NCBI GenBank assembly: GCA_900539655.1
Contig: UQCR01000018.1
Span: forward strand, 1-64,000
From: an uncultured Robinsoniella sp.
Lineage (GTDB): Bacteria > Bacillota > Clostridia > Lachnospirales > Lachnospiraceae
Direction: 5' to 3'
DNA: 64,000 bases
Positions 7,133-18,900 of the stretch are shown here, piece after piece; the stretch's first letter is position 1; every line of letters begins with the position of its first letter. Made by a program: the position numbers and the translations under genes. Below the pieces are notes generated by a model. The model saw only the letters and a list, made by a program, of their open reading frames with translations. It was not told the DNA's origin and ran no database searches.

Positions 7133-10100
7133 ATGAAGAAAAAAGCGTTACATAAAGATTTTTTTATGGAAATAAAAAAGAGTTTTAACCGATTTATATC
7201 GATCTTTTTTATTGTAGCCATGGGCGTTGCATTTTACTCTGGGATTCAGTCGGCAGCACCGGATATGCGTCTGTCCGGTGATGCTTATTTTGATGAAAAT
7301 AATCTGATGGATCTGAAAGTAATCGGCACTCTGGGACTGACTGATGTGGATATACAGGCGCTGTTGTCGGTGGAGGGCGTCAGTAAAGCGGAGTCGGGAT
7401 ATATGACGGATGTGCTTTGCGGCAGTGGAAAAGATGAGAAAGTGCTTCATCTGGAGTCAATGCTCCCTACGTTAAATAAACTGACGGTTTCAGAGGGCAG
7501 GCTGCCGGAAACTACAGGTGAATGTTTTGTTGACGAGGAATTCCTGTCTTCCAACGGGTATAAGGTGGGAGATACGATACAGTTAGCGGAAGACAAAGAC
7601 AGCGACAAGGCATTAAAGAATAAAGAGTTCAAGATAGTTGGATCAGGGAACAGCCCTTCTTATATTTCCTTTAGCAAAGGGAATACTACCCTTGGAACCG
7701 GTGAGGTATCAGGATATGGGTATGTAGTGCCCGGGGAATTTGACCAGTCAGCTTATACATTTGCTTATGTGGAAGCGGAAGGCGCCAGGGATCTGACCTC
7801 ATATACGGATGAATACGACCGTTTGGTTGAGAATGTCACGAAAAATGTGAAAGGGATAGAATCTGTTCAATGTTCCAGACGGTATGCGGAAGTAAAAGAC
7901 GAAGCGGATATAAAGCTGGCAGATGCCAGAAAAGAACTGGAAGATGGAAAAAAGGAAGCTGACGAAAAGCTTGCAGACGCCGAAAAGGAACTTAATGACG
8001 GGGAGAAGGAATTAAACGATGGCAAGCAAAAGCTTGCAGATGCCAGAAAAGAAATCCAGGATAACAAAGCAACCCTGACCGATAAGCAAAAGGAATTGGA
8101 TTCTGCCAAAAAACAATTGGATTCTGCTAAGACGCAGCTGAAAGAGGGAAAAGATACGCTTGCTTCAAAAGAATCTGAGTTTCAGGCAGGCTATCCGGAA
8201 GCATCCAGGCAGATAAAGGATGGAGAGGCAGCAATTGCAGCCGGTAAATCCCAGATTACGAAAGCCCAGAGCGATTACGAAACGGGTAAAAAGCAGCTGG
8301 AAGAAGCTAATAAGCAGTATGAGGATGGAAAAAAGCAGCTGGATCAGGGGAAGAAGCAGTATGAATCAGGCAAAACCCAGCTGGATAAGGCCAACAAGCA
8401 GTATAAGGATGGGATTGCCCAGTTAGATGCTGCTAAGAAACAGTACGAAACCGGAACGGCACAGCTTGCTTCAGCCAAAGCAGAATATGATAAAAATGCC
8501 GCAGTTCTGCAGCAGGCGAAAGCAGATTTTCAGGCGGAAAAAGCAAAGTTTGATACCAGCAAAGCAGAGTATGATAAAAATGCAGCTGCTCTGGAAGCAG
8601 TTAAAAGCCAGGTTGCCGCGAAGCAGGCGGAACTGACTGCAGCAACGAAAGAGTATGAAAGCAAATTGACGGAACTTAATCAACTGAAAGCTGCATTGGC
8701 ACAGCTTCAGGCGGCGATCGATGCAGGAACCGCAACAGAGGATCAGATCGCCCAGGCAGAACAACTGAGAGGGCAGATCGCCCAGGCAGAGCCGGTACTT
8801 GCCCAGAAAAAGGCGGAGCAGGATAAAGCCAAAGAGCAGCTGGGGACAGAACAGCAGAAAGCAGCGGCAATGGAAGCGGCGCTGGCGCCAGTTAAGCAGC
8901 AGATAGATGCAGGACAACAGAAAATAAACGCGGCCCAGGCAGAACTGTCTAAAAATGAGGCGGCGTTACAGGCTGGCAAAGCAGAAATTGATAAGAACGA
9001 TACAGCCCTGAAAGAGGCTAAAACGCAGATTGATGCAAATGAAACAAAGCTGGCGGCGGCAAAAAAGGAAATTGATGCCAGCCAGAAAAAGCTGGCAGCG
9101 GCAAAGAAAGAGATTGACGAGAAGGAGCCCCAGCTGATCAGTGCCAAGGCAGAATTAGATAAGCAGACGAAAGTCTTAAATGAGGGTAAGAAGACGCTGG
9201 ACAGCCAGAGTGCGCTGCTGGCACAAAAAGAAAAAGAACTGCAGGCGGGGAAAGATCAGCTCACTCAGGGAGAAGCCCAGCTGGCAGCAGCTAAAAAAGA
9301 ACTGGCATCCAAGGAATCTGAACTGAACAGTGCGATTCAGAAGGCAGAGGATGGACAGAAACAGATAGATGACGGAGTGGTTAAATTATCCGATGCTGAG
9401 AAAGAAATAACGGATGGCGAAAAAGAAATAGCCGAGAACGAGCAGAAATTAAAAGATGGTAAAAAAGAATATAATGACGCTAAAAAAGATGCAAAAACAG
9501 AAATTTCTGACGGAGAGGTAAAGCTTGCAGATGCAGAGAAAGAAATCGCTGACCTGAAAGAACCGGAATGGCTTGTAAATGACCGCAGTTCCCTGCCTGA
9601 AAACACAGGTTATGGCGAAAATGCAGACCGTATAAAAAACATCGGGGAAGTATTCCCGGTATTATTTTTCCTGGTAGCGGCGCTGATCAGCCTTACAACG
9701 ATGACGAGAATGGTGGAAGAGGAACGAACCCAGATCGGAACCCTGAAGGCATTAGGGTACGGTAAGTTTTCTATTGCCTCCAAGTATCTGAACTATGCCT
9801 TGTTAGCTACGATTGGGGGAAGTATCCTGGGTATACTGGTGGGAGAAAAGATTCTGCCTTATATTATTATTACCGCCTATGGAATTATGTATCACCATAT
9901 GCCCAATGTAGAACTTCCGTATAATCTGAAATTTGCTGGAATTGCCACTTTTGCTGCGGTGTGCTGTACGATGATTGCTACTTTTGCAGCATGTTACAAA
10001 GAACTTGCAGAGACTCCGGCTAAATTAATGCGGCCTCCTGCACCGAAAGAGGGAAAACGAGTTCTGTTGGAACGGGTTACCTTTATCTGGAAGCATTTGA

Positions 10101-11242
10101 GCTTTACCTGGAAGTCCACAATCCGTAACCTGTTCCGATATAAGAAGCGGTTTTTTATGACGATCTTTGGAATTGGCGGATGTATGGCACTGCTGCTGGT
10201 TGGATACGGTATCAGAGATTCTATCCGGAATATCGCAGTGCTGCAGTATCAGGAAATACAGTTGTATGATGGAACCGTACTGGTAGACGAGGATGCCTCA
10301 GATGAGAAACGGGACGATCTGGAAAGTTATATGAAGTCGGACAGTCAGATCGATGCATCGGTGGATTCCATGATGCAGAAAATGTCTGTAAAAGTAGGGA
10401 AAAAGGATCTGAGCGTTTACCTCATCGTACCAAAAGAGATGGAGGGCTTTGATACCTTTGTAAACTTCAGGGACCGGAGTACAAAGCGGCAGGTTGAGTT
10501 TGGGGATGAAGGTGTTATCGTAACAGAGAAAACAGCAAAAATGATGGGGCTGACAAAGGGAGATACCATAGAACTTCATAACGAGGACGGAACCGTCATC
10601 AATGCACCAATTGCGGATATATGTGAAAATTATCTGGCACATTATATCTATATGTCGCCGTCACTGTATGAAAAAGTCACCGGGATAAATCCGGATTACA
10701 ACAGCATTTTATTTAAGGCTGTACCGGATGCCAAAAATCATGTAGAAGATGTGGGGCAGAACATATTAGGCAATAAGGCGGCTCTCAGCGTCAGCTATAC
10801 CTCCAGTGTTATGAAACAGCTGGATGATATGCTAAGTTCGTTAGATGTGGTAATTGTAGTGTTAATTGTATCTGCCGGTATGCTGGCATTTGTGGTACTA
10901 TATAATCTGAACAATATTAACATAAACGAACGGAAAAGGGAGCTGGCAACAATTAAAGTACTGGGATTTTATGACAATGAGGTTTGTGCCTATGTATACC
11001 GGGAAAATATTTTGCTTACGGCGTTTGGCGTTTTGCTTGGAATAGTTCTGGGTATCGTACTGCACCGTTTTGTGATTGTGACAGTTGAAGTAGATGCATG
11101 TATGTTTGGTAGAAATATTAACTTGCCCAGCTTTATCTATTCCATCTTGTTCACCTGTGGTTTTTCATTAATTGTAAATGTTGTGATGTATTTTAAATTA
11201 AAGAAAATTGACATGGTTGAATCCTTGAAGAGTGTGGAATAA
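7133..11242 (+). CDS. FtsX-type ABC permease with giant extracytoplasmic coiled coil
   Basis: About 1369 residues. A first membrane segment (FISIFFIVAMGVAFYSG, residues 20-36) is followed by a MacB-like extracytoplasmic part, then a heptad-rich region of roughly 580 residues (about 250-820) made of repeats such as DGEKELNDGKQKLADARKE and AAAKKEIDASQKKLAAAKKEI. Three FtsX membrane segments follow near residues 840-960, then a second MacB-like domain and a second three-helix FtsX set at the C-terminus (VVIVVLIVSAGMLAFVVLY onward). This is the architecture of large Firmicutes FtsX permeases whose coiled coil spans the cell wall. The frame also opens at TTG 7115, but ATG 7133 (MKKKALHK) gives the expected N-terminus, 7 bases after the ATPase stop. 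The substrate or partner, perhaps a wall hydrolase or peptide, is not known. Confidence 0.9.
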   Translation: MKKKALHKDFFMEIKKSFNRFISIFFIVAMGVAFYSGIQSAAPDMRLSGDAYFDENNLMDLKVIGTLGLTDVDIQALLSVEGVSKAESGYMTDVLCGSGKDEKVLHLESMLPTLNKLTVSEGRLPETTGECFVDEEFLSSNGYKVGDTIQLAEDKDSDKALKNKEFKIVGSGNSPSYISFSKGNTTLGTGEVSGYGYVVPGEFDQSAYTFAYVEAEGARDLTSYTDEYDRLVENVTKNVKGIESVQCSRRYAEVKDEADIKLADARKELEDGKKEADEKLADAEKELNDGEKELNDGKQKLADARKEIQDNKATLTDKQKELDSAKKQLDSAKTQLKEGKDTLASKESEFQAGYPEASRQIKDGEAAIAAGKSQITKAQSDYETGKKQLEEANKQYEDGKKQLDQGKKQYESGKTQLDKANKQYKDGIAQLDAAKKQYETGTAQLASAKAEYDKNAAVLQQAKADFQAEKAKFDTSKAEYDKNAAALEAVKSQVAAKQAELTAATKEYESKLTELNQLKAALAQLQAAIDAGTATEDQIAQAEQLRGQIAQAEPVLAQKKAEQDKAKEQLGTEQQKAAAMEAALAPVKQQIDAGQQKINAAQAELSKNEAALQAGKAEIDKNDTALKEAKTQIDANETKLAAAKKEIDASQKKLAAAKKEIDEKEPQLISAKAELDKQTKVLNEGKKTLDSQSALLAQKEKELQAGKDQLTQGEAQLAAAKKELASKESELNSAIQKAEDGQKQIDDGVVKLSDAEKEITDGEKEIAENEQKLKDGKKEYNDAKKDAKTEISDGEVKLADAEKEIADLKEPEWLVNDRSSLPENTGYGENADRIKNIGEVFPVLFFLVAALISLTTMTRMVEEERTQIGTLKALGYGKFSIASKYLNYALLATIGGSILGILVGEKILPYIIITAYGIMYHHMPNVELPYNLKFAGIATFAAVCCTMIATFAACYKELAETPAKLMRPPAPKEGKRVLLERVTFIWKHLSFTWKSTIRNLFRYKKRFFMTIFGIGGCMALLLVGYGIRDSIRNIAVLQYQEIQLYDGTVLVDEDASDEKRDDLESYMKSDSQIDASVDSMMQKMSVKVGKKDLSVYLIVPKEMEGFDTFVNFRDRSTKRQVEFGDEGVIVTEKTAKMMGLTKGDTIELHNEDGTVINAPIADICENYLAHYIYMSPSLYEKVTGINPDYNSILFKAVPDAKNHVEDVGQNILGNKAALSVSYTSSVMKQLDDMLSSLDVVIVVLIVSAGMLAFVVLYNLNNININERKRELATIKVLGFYDNEVCAYVYRENILLTAFGVLLGIVLGIVLHRFVIVTVEVDACMFGRNINLPSFIYSILFTCGFSLIVNVVMYFKLKKIDMVESLKSVE

Positions 11243-11300
11243 TGGAGATAGAGGAACCTGGGTTTAAGAAAATGAAAAATGACAGAAACAGAGGATATTT

Positions 11301-12701
11301 ATGAATTTACCGGAAGCGTTTATAGAGAAAATGAAAAAAATACTGGGAGAGGAGTTTGATGATTTTTTAAAAAGTTATGATGCACCCCGCAATTTCGGGC
11401 TAAGGGTGAATACGGCAAAACTTTCAGCCGAAGAGTTTGAGCGGATTGCCCCATTTCATCTGACGAAGATTCCCTGGGTAGAGAACGGATATTATTATGA
11501 GGAGCAGGACGCACCGGCAAGGCACCCGTTTTATTATGCGGGTATGTATTATCTGCAGGAGCCAAGTGCTATGACGCCTGCATCCAGGCTTGCAGTCCTG
11601 CCGGGAGAAAAAGTGCTGGATCTGTGTGCAGCACCCGGTGGAAAAGCGACGGAACTGGGGGCAAAGCTCAGAGGAAAAGGACTTTTGGTTGCCAATGATA
11701 TCAGTGCATCCAGGGCAAAAGCACTTCTTAAAAATGTAGAAGTATTCGGAATACCTAATTCATTTATTACAAATGAGATTCCCGGGAAGCTGTCAGGGCA
11801 GTTTGAGGAATTCTTTGATAAAATCCTGGTGGATGCACCCTGCTCCGGAGAAGGAATGTTCCGTAAGGATCCGGCGGTGGCAAAAGTATGGGATGAAGAA
11901 AAGCCGCTGCTTTGTGCAAAACAGCAGAAGGAGATCATCATGCAGGCAGCAAAGATGCTGCGTCCTGGAGGACAATTGCTGTATTCTACCTGTACCTTCT
12001 CTCCGGAGGAAAATGAGGAAGTAATCCAGCATCTGCTGAATACGTACCCGGAGTTTGAGATAATTGAGATGCCTGGATATGAAGGATTTTCAGGCGGACG
12101 TCCGGACTTGGTAAAGGATGGCGGACATCCGGATCTTACTAAATGTATCCGCATCTGGCCCCATAAAATGTCAGGTGAAGGACACTTTATTGCGCTTCTG
12201 AGCAAGAAAGGACCATCTGAAGCAGATATAATGCAGGAGTATGTGAAAACGGTTGGCGTAAAGTTGAGAATATCCAAGGCAGACCGCACAATTCTCAATG
12301 ACTTCCTAAAAGATATCTCTATGGATATGGACATGAACTATGTAGAAGTCCGAAAAGGCCAGGTATATTATGTACCGGAATTGCTGGGAGAACGAAAGGG
12401 CCTGACATTCCTAAGGAACGGACTCTATCTTGGGGAACTGAAAAAAGACCGGTTTGAACCCAGCCAGTCTTTTGCAATGGCACTGCGTAAAGGCCAGTAT
12501 GTTTCCTGTGTGAATTTAAACTGGTCAGACAGCCGAATTGGAAAATATCTGCGGGGAGAGACCATTTATGTGGATGATCTGCAAGTGAAGCACAACAAAG
12601 GCTGGCAGCTGGTCTGTACCAGCGGGTTCCCGCTGGGTTGGGGAAAGCTGGTGAATGGCACTTTGAAGAATAAATATCATCCGGGATGGCGGATGAAATA
12701 G
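11301..12701 (+). CDS. RsmF/NOL1-Sun family rRNA (cytosine-5)-methyltransferase
   Basis: A SAM-dependent m5C methyltransferase acting on ribosomal RNA, 466 residues. The SAM-binding motif VLDLCAAPGGKATEL lies near residue 110. Motif IV DAPCSGEGMFRKD (near residue 179) and motif VI YSTCTFSPEENE (near residue 230) carry the two cysteines used for release and catalysis. The C-terminal region (about 330-466) has the RNA-binding extension of RsmF, ending in an RRM/PUA-like fold (YVDDLQVKHNKGWQLV, GFPLGWGKLVNG). ATG 11301 lies 58 bases after the permease. A terminator follows the gene. Which cytosine is modified cannot be read from sequence; RsmF-type enzymes modify 16S rRNA. Confidence 0.9.
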   Translation: MNLPEAFIEKMKKILGEEFDDFLKSYDAPRNFGLRVNTAKLSAEEFERIAPFHLTKIPWVENGYYYEEQDAPARHPFYYAGMYYLQEPSAMTPASRLAVLPGEKVLDLCAAPGGKATELGAKLRGKGLLVANDISASRAKALLKNVEVFGIPNSFITNEIPGKLSGQFEEFFDKILVDAPCSGEGMFRKDPAVAKVWDEEKPLLCAKQQKEIIMQAAKMLRPGGQLLYSTCTFSPEENEEVIQHLLNTYPEFEIIEMPGYEGFSGGRPDLVKDGGHPDLTKCIRIWPHKMSGEGHFIALLSKKGPSEADIMQEYVKTVGVKLRISKADRTILNDFLKDISMDMDMNYVEVRKGQVYYVPELLGERKGLTFLRNGLYLGELKKDRFEPSQSFAMALRKGQYVSCVNLNWSDSRIGKYLRGETIYVDDLQVKHNKGWQLVCTSGFPLGWGKLVNGTLKNKYHPGWRMK

Positions 12702-12718
12702 ATAGTTGGAATATAGGA

Positions 12719-12757
12719 AGACATTGCATGGCAATTGGCTGTGCAGTGTCTTTTTTT
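12719..12757 (+). terminator. Intrinsic terminator after the methyltransferase gene
   Basis: AGACATTGC (12719-12727) pairs with GCAGTGTCT (12743-12751), inner pairing is partial, and a run of seven T follows. It ends the ABC/methyltransferase unit. Confidence 0.85.
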
Positions 12758-12926
12758 ATTCCATTTTTTGTTTCATAAAATATAATACAAAAATCGTAAA
12801 AAAACACCTGATTAAATATATATTTTGAAAAATCTCCAATAATATCGTAATCAATGCAAAAATTATTAAACTCAAGAAAAATGTAAATTTGTTACAATAT
12901 CTATATAAAACTGCAGATAAGAAAAT

Positions 12927-12963
12927 CTAGTGCCGAACGGCGTATTATGCCGGTCGGCACTAG
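12927..12963 (+). other. Strong 5' leader hairpin before the giant GH43 gene
   Basis: CTAGTGCCGAACGGC and GCCGGTCGGCACTAG pair over 15 positions with one mismatch around a seven-base loop. It sits directly before the AAAAGGAGA ribosome binding site of the 12984 gene and has no T-run, so it is not a terminator. It may stabilise the 5' end of the mRNA or be an operator. The rest of 12758-12926 is AT-rich and shows nothing else clear. Confidence 0.7.
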
Positions 12964-12983
12964 CAGAAAAGGAGATAGGTTTT

Positions 12984-15900
12984 ATGAGGAAAAAGTTGTA
13001 TGCGAAACAAATGGTAGCGGCTTCACTGGCAGCTGCGATGGTTGTCACGAGTATCCCCGTTAATGTTATGGCTGAGGAAATGCCGGACAGTACGGAAAAG
13101 AAGATGATTGCAAACTTCACCTTCGATAGTGAGGCGCCTTTGTCAGGAGAAGGAGCCACGGCAGTCCTGATGCGGGATTATGCACTGGTTGACATGGAGG
13201 ATGGGGGAAAGGCATTAAGCCTTGCTTCTTCAACCAAGGACTGGCTGAACGTAACGAAACAAGACGGAACCCCTTTGCTGGCTGGAAAAGAAAATATTAC
13301 GATTTCTTATGACAGCAAAGACGATGCGGACTCGGCAAACAGAGGGTGGGCTTTTTTTGCGGCACCCAATACCAATGAGCAAAAATACCAGCAGGAACAT
13401 TATCTGGGCATCATCGACAAACAGGCAAGCCTGGGGGTGGAACGTTATAACAATAACGGTAAGAGGCCGGGCAATAATATTTCGGCAGCATCTACCTCTG
13501 ACTGGAAGCATATTGACCTGGTAGTAACAGAGACAGAATCCATACTTTATGTAAATGGTGTGGAAACAGCTAGGCAGGCGAGTACCTATAAGCTTTCTGA
13601 TATATTGGGAGTGGACGGCGGAGTACTGCAGATTGGAAAAGCTAACTGGGAAAAAGGGGAATACTACAGTGGACTGCTGGATAATTTTAAAATCTATGAT
13701 GGTGCGCTGTCGGAAGAGCAGATTGCAGATGCCTCCAAAGCCGCTGATGTTGGACTTTTAGCAGACTTTACATTTGATGACTATGAAACCGGATTTACCG
13801 GGGGAGAAGCTTCCGCGGCAGGAGCACTGTTTACAGATCATGGAAGTGAATCCCAGGATATGGCGTTGAGTCTGGATGGAGGCAGAAGCCGAAGCTGGCT
13901 AAGCATTACCCAGGATGATGACACACCTCTGCTGAAGGGGCTGGAGGAAGTAACCATTTCCTATGACAGCAAGGCGGAGACCACAGGAAACGGATGGGCA
14001 GTATTTGCAGCTCAAAGCGGAGATGCACAGACTCCAAATTATGAAAAGTATCTTGGTGTTATTGATAAAACAGACAGTATGAAGATCGAACGTTTTTATA
14101 ACGAAGGAACCAGACCGGGCAATGACGTTTTAGGCACCTCTTCGGCGGAGTGGAAGCATGTGGATCTGGTTATTCAGGAAAATGCCACAACCCTCTATGT
14201 GGATGGTGTAAAAAGTGAGAACACAAGCGATTATAAGCTTTCTGATATATTGGGAGCAGACGGCGGAGTGCTGCAGATTGGAAAAGCAAACTGGGGCAAC
14301 GGTGAATATTTCGGAGGCCAGATTGATAATATACAGATTTACAATTATGCCAGAACCGAAGATGAGATCAATGATCAGGTAACGGTAGTTTACAAAGCGG
14401 GCAGCAATGGTACGCTTCAGGGAGTGACAGAAGAGAAGATCCCAAGGGGCGGCAGTACTTCCGGAGTGGAAGCGGTAGCAGACGAGGGATATCATTTTAA
14501 ACAGTGGAGTGATGGCATTACCGATGCGGTTAGAAAAGACGAAAATGTAGCCGAAAGTTTTGAAGTCACTGCAATGTTTGAGAAGGATGAGGAAGTTGCA
14601 GATGAGAATCTGATTGCCAGCTTTACCTTTGATGACGAAGAGAGCGGATTTACAGGTGCGGGAGCGAAAGCTACGGTAAATGGAACGCCGGTTCTGGAAG
14701 ACAGCTATGATAATGCCGGAAAGGCAATGTCCATTAGCAGCGCTAACTGGTTTGGCATAGCTAAAGAAGATGAAACACCCCTTTTGAAGGGACTGGATGA
14801 GATTACAATATCCTATGACAGCAAAGCATCCTCCAGCGGAAACGGATGGGCATTTTATGCAGCACCAAATCTGAATGCCCAGGTAGGGAATCCGGCTAGT
14901 GAACATTATCTTGGAATTATGGATAAAGCATCGGGAATGACGGTAGAGCGTTATAACAATACCGGGAAAAGGCCTGGCAACAATATTTCAGCCGGATCAT
15001 CCGACCAATGGAAGCATGTTGACCTGGTTGTTACAGAAAGTACTTCCACCCTGTATGTGAATGGGGAAAAAGTGGGTGAACAGACCAGTACGTATAAGCT
15101 GAGTGATATTCTGGGTGAAACAGGCGGCATCATTCAGATCGGTAAAGCGAACTGGGGAAACGGAGAATATTATCAGGGCCTCATTGATAATGTGAAAATT
15201 TATAATACAGCAAAATCCCCGGAATTTATCAAAGAACATACTACAATTAAGAATCCGGAACCGGTTAAGCCTGTTGCACCTGATGTAGTGGAAGATGGCG
15301 GTTTACTTGCACAGTACGATATGAGTGCGATAGAAGACGGAAAATTAAAGGATGTCAGCGGTCTTGGAAATGATGCGGCTGCAGTAGGATTTACACAGGA
15401 AAATATCTTAGTCGTAGAAGATGTTCCGGCACTTAATTTTACCGGAAATAAAAGCCAGTACATAGAACTTCCCATGATAGAAGGGGTTATGGATGAGGAA
15501 TTTACCATTGAAACAACGGTTAGTACTTCAATTGGTGCATATCACTGGCTCTGGTGTCTGGGTTCCAAGGTAAAAGGAACCGGAAATAATTATCTCTATG
15601 TAGATCCCTGTTACAGCAATGGATACGTAAGAGGAGGAATTAAAGGAGCGACAGAGGAACGGATCTTCGGCGGCTGCCACAGCCTTCCAAAAGATGGTTC
15701 TTATGGAACGATTACCATAACTTATAAAGATAAAATCCTGTCCTATTATCTGGACGGAGAGATTATAACGACCTTTAAGTTTGATACCAGCGTGAAGGAA
15801 ATCCTGGAGAATGGAACAGAAAATAACGTTATGGGTTATATCGGACGTTCTCTTTGGTCAGCAGATCCTGGTTTGAAAGCTAAAGTTGCAGACTTTAAAA

Positions 15901-18900
15901 TTTATGATAAGGCACTTACAGAAGAGCAGATTTCCGGAGCTGACAGACTGGATGACAGTGCAAAAGTAGCAGCAGCAAAAGAAGCACTGGATATTCCCAA
16001 TGCAGATGATGTACGTGGAAATATAACACTTCAGGATGAGCTGGAAGGTGCGGCAATTACCTGGACCAGCAGCAATGAAGAGGTGGTCACCTCCAGAGCA
16101 AGGAGCCAGGATGATCTGGTAACACCAGCGGGCGTGGTTACAAGAGGGGAAACAGATCAGAAGGTTACCCTCACAGCACATATTACAAGCGGAGATGTAA
16201 CGGACAGCCAGACATTTGAACTGACTGTAAAAAAAGCAGTGGCCCAGGATCCATATGTGGCATATCTGTTTGGAAGTTTTACAGGAACAGAGGGTAAAGA
16301 TACCGACGAGCAGATCTACTTTGCATCCAGTAAGGACGGATATTTCTATACGGACCTCAATGACTGCAAACCAATACTGACAAGTACCGTGGGTGAAAAA
16401 GGAGTACGCGATCCATTTATTATGCGTTCCGCAGAAGGAGACCGGTTCTACATGCTGGCAACCGATCTGAGCATTTATCACCGGGGAGGCTGGGGACAGG
16501 CAATGGGAACCACCACCGGAAGCAGGGATTTAATCATATGGGAATCCACTGACCTGGTAAACTGGTCAGAGCCACGGGCAGTGACGGTATCTTCTCCTAC
16601 AGGAGGATGTGCATGGGCACCGGAAGCAATTTATGATGAAACAACAGGAGAATACGTAGTATACTGGGCAACCAATGATATGACCGATGAGATCGGTGAT
16701 GGCGTTCTTCAGATTTATTATGCGAAGACCCGGGACTTTGTTACATTTACCGAAGCAAAAGAGTACATTACCCGTGGTGCAAGCCAGTCTATCATAGATA
16801 CAACAATGATTAAAGGCAATGATGGTTATTATTACAGGGCATCAGCAGACGGACAGATCACATTGGAGAGAAGTACATCCATCTTTGGAAACTGGGAAGT
16901 TGTAACCAATCTGAACAGCCTTGGTTTAGGTGGGGATATGACAGGAAGGAAACTGGAAGGTCCGGAGCTGTTTAAATTCAATGACGGCACAACCTTTGGA
17001 CTGTATGCAGACCAGTTTGCAGAAGGAAAAGGCTACCTTCCTGTTATTACCACAGATTTAAATGATAAAACGGGAACAGCATGGAAGAAATTAACATCCG
17101 ATGAGTATTCTTTTGATACTCTGAAAAAACGCCATGGCACCATCCTGAATCTGACTCAGAAAGAGTATGATGCAGTTATGAAGGCATATGGGAAAGCGGA
17201 GACAGAGGATGATGAAGATGCAGCAGTAACAGAACCATTTGCATATTACCCATTAACCAATGATCTGAAAGACGGTACTGATAATGGATTTGACGGTGTT
17301 CTGACAGGTGAGGCTGAATTTGCAGCAAAAGATAAAGGGGGTATTGTATTCCCGGCTGGAACTTCAACGGTAGGCAAAAATTATGTGAAGCTGGATGATG
17401 GTATCCTTACAAAACTGCAGGATGCAAAAGAATTAACAGTTACGGCGTGGGTACGTAATGATGTAACCAATACCAATTCCAATGACCGTTCAACTGTATT
17501 TGCTTTTGGAAGCGATGAGAAAAACGGATATGCTTTCTCTACGCTGAACTGGGCAAGTGCCAGAACAACATTTATGTTAAATGGCAAAGAGGCAGGCGGT
17601 GCCTGGGGAGCAAAGGACGGAACCAGTATTCTGGGGGATACGCCTGGAAATCAAAAATCGCCTCTGGGTTCATGGTATCAGATAGCCATGACGATCCGGG
17701 ATGTAACAGAAGCAGATGGTACCCCGGCAACAACTCTGAAATACTATATGAATGGAGAATTGTTATGTACGGCGACAACACCTGCATCCATCTCCAGTCT
17801 GGGAACACTTACCTATGCTTACATAGGAACCGGAAACAACGATTCCTTTAAAGATTTCCAGGGCGGAATCCGGGAAGTGAAATTCGTGGAATCCATATTG
17901 TCCGGTAAGCAGATTAGAGAAAACTATGAACAGGAAGATGCTAAATACCAGAAAACAGACGCTGAAACGGTAGCAGAAGTAAAAGAGGCCCTGACGATTC
18001 CAAATGCAGATGCAGTTCTAGGCAACATTACGCTGCCGGCAGAAATGGATGGAACCAAAATCAACTGGACAAGTTCAGATGAGCAGACAGTCAGTGCAAA
18101 AGAAGCAGTAAATGAAAACTATGACAATACCCCAGCCGGAGTGGTTACCAGAGGGGAAAAAGACAAAAACGTTGTTCTTACGGCTTTGATCTCCAAAGGG
18201 GAAGCACAGGATACCAAGGAGATTACCGTAACCGTAAAGGCAAAATCCAATATAACAGAAGATGATTTTGAAGCTTATGTATTTGCTTATTTTAAAGGTG
18301 AAGGATCAGCCACAGGAGAACAGATTTATTTTGCTACCAGTGAAGACGGACTTAATTGGAAGGATATGAATGACGGTGAACCGGTTCTCAAATCAGAACT
18401 GGGAGAAAAAGGACTTCGTGACCCATTCATTATCCGTTCACCGGAAGGAGACAAATTCTATCTGATCGCAACGGATTTGAAGATTAATGGCGGAAATGGA
18501 TGGGGAGCTGCTCAAAATTCCGGAAGCCAGAGCATTATGGTTTGGGAATCAACAGATATGGTAAATTGGTCCAATCAGCGTATGGCAAAGGTTGCTCTGG
18601 ATGATGCAGGCTGTACCTGGGCACCGGAAGCTTTTTATGATGAAAAGACAGGAGAATATATTGTATTCTGGGCATCTAAGACCAGTGCGGATAATTATGG
18701 TGTACAAAGAGTGTATTATAGCAAGACCAGAGACTTCTACAGCTTTACAGAACCGGAGCTTTGGATAGAACTTCACAATCAGGCAGGAAATGCAATCAGT
18801 GTAATTGACACTTCCGTTATTTCCGTCATGGAAAATGGTAAGAAAGTATACTATCGTTTCTCCAAAAATGAGGCCGGAGAAGATCATGATGTAACCGGCG

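Noticed and set aside
7867..9606. Long minus-strand open frames rich in Ser/Ala/Phe
   Set aside because: They are the mirror of the repetitive coiled-coil codons of the permease, lack ribosome sites and have low-complexity composition.
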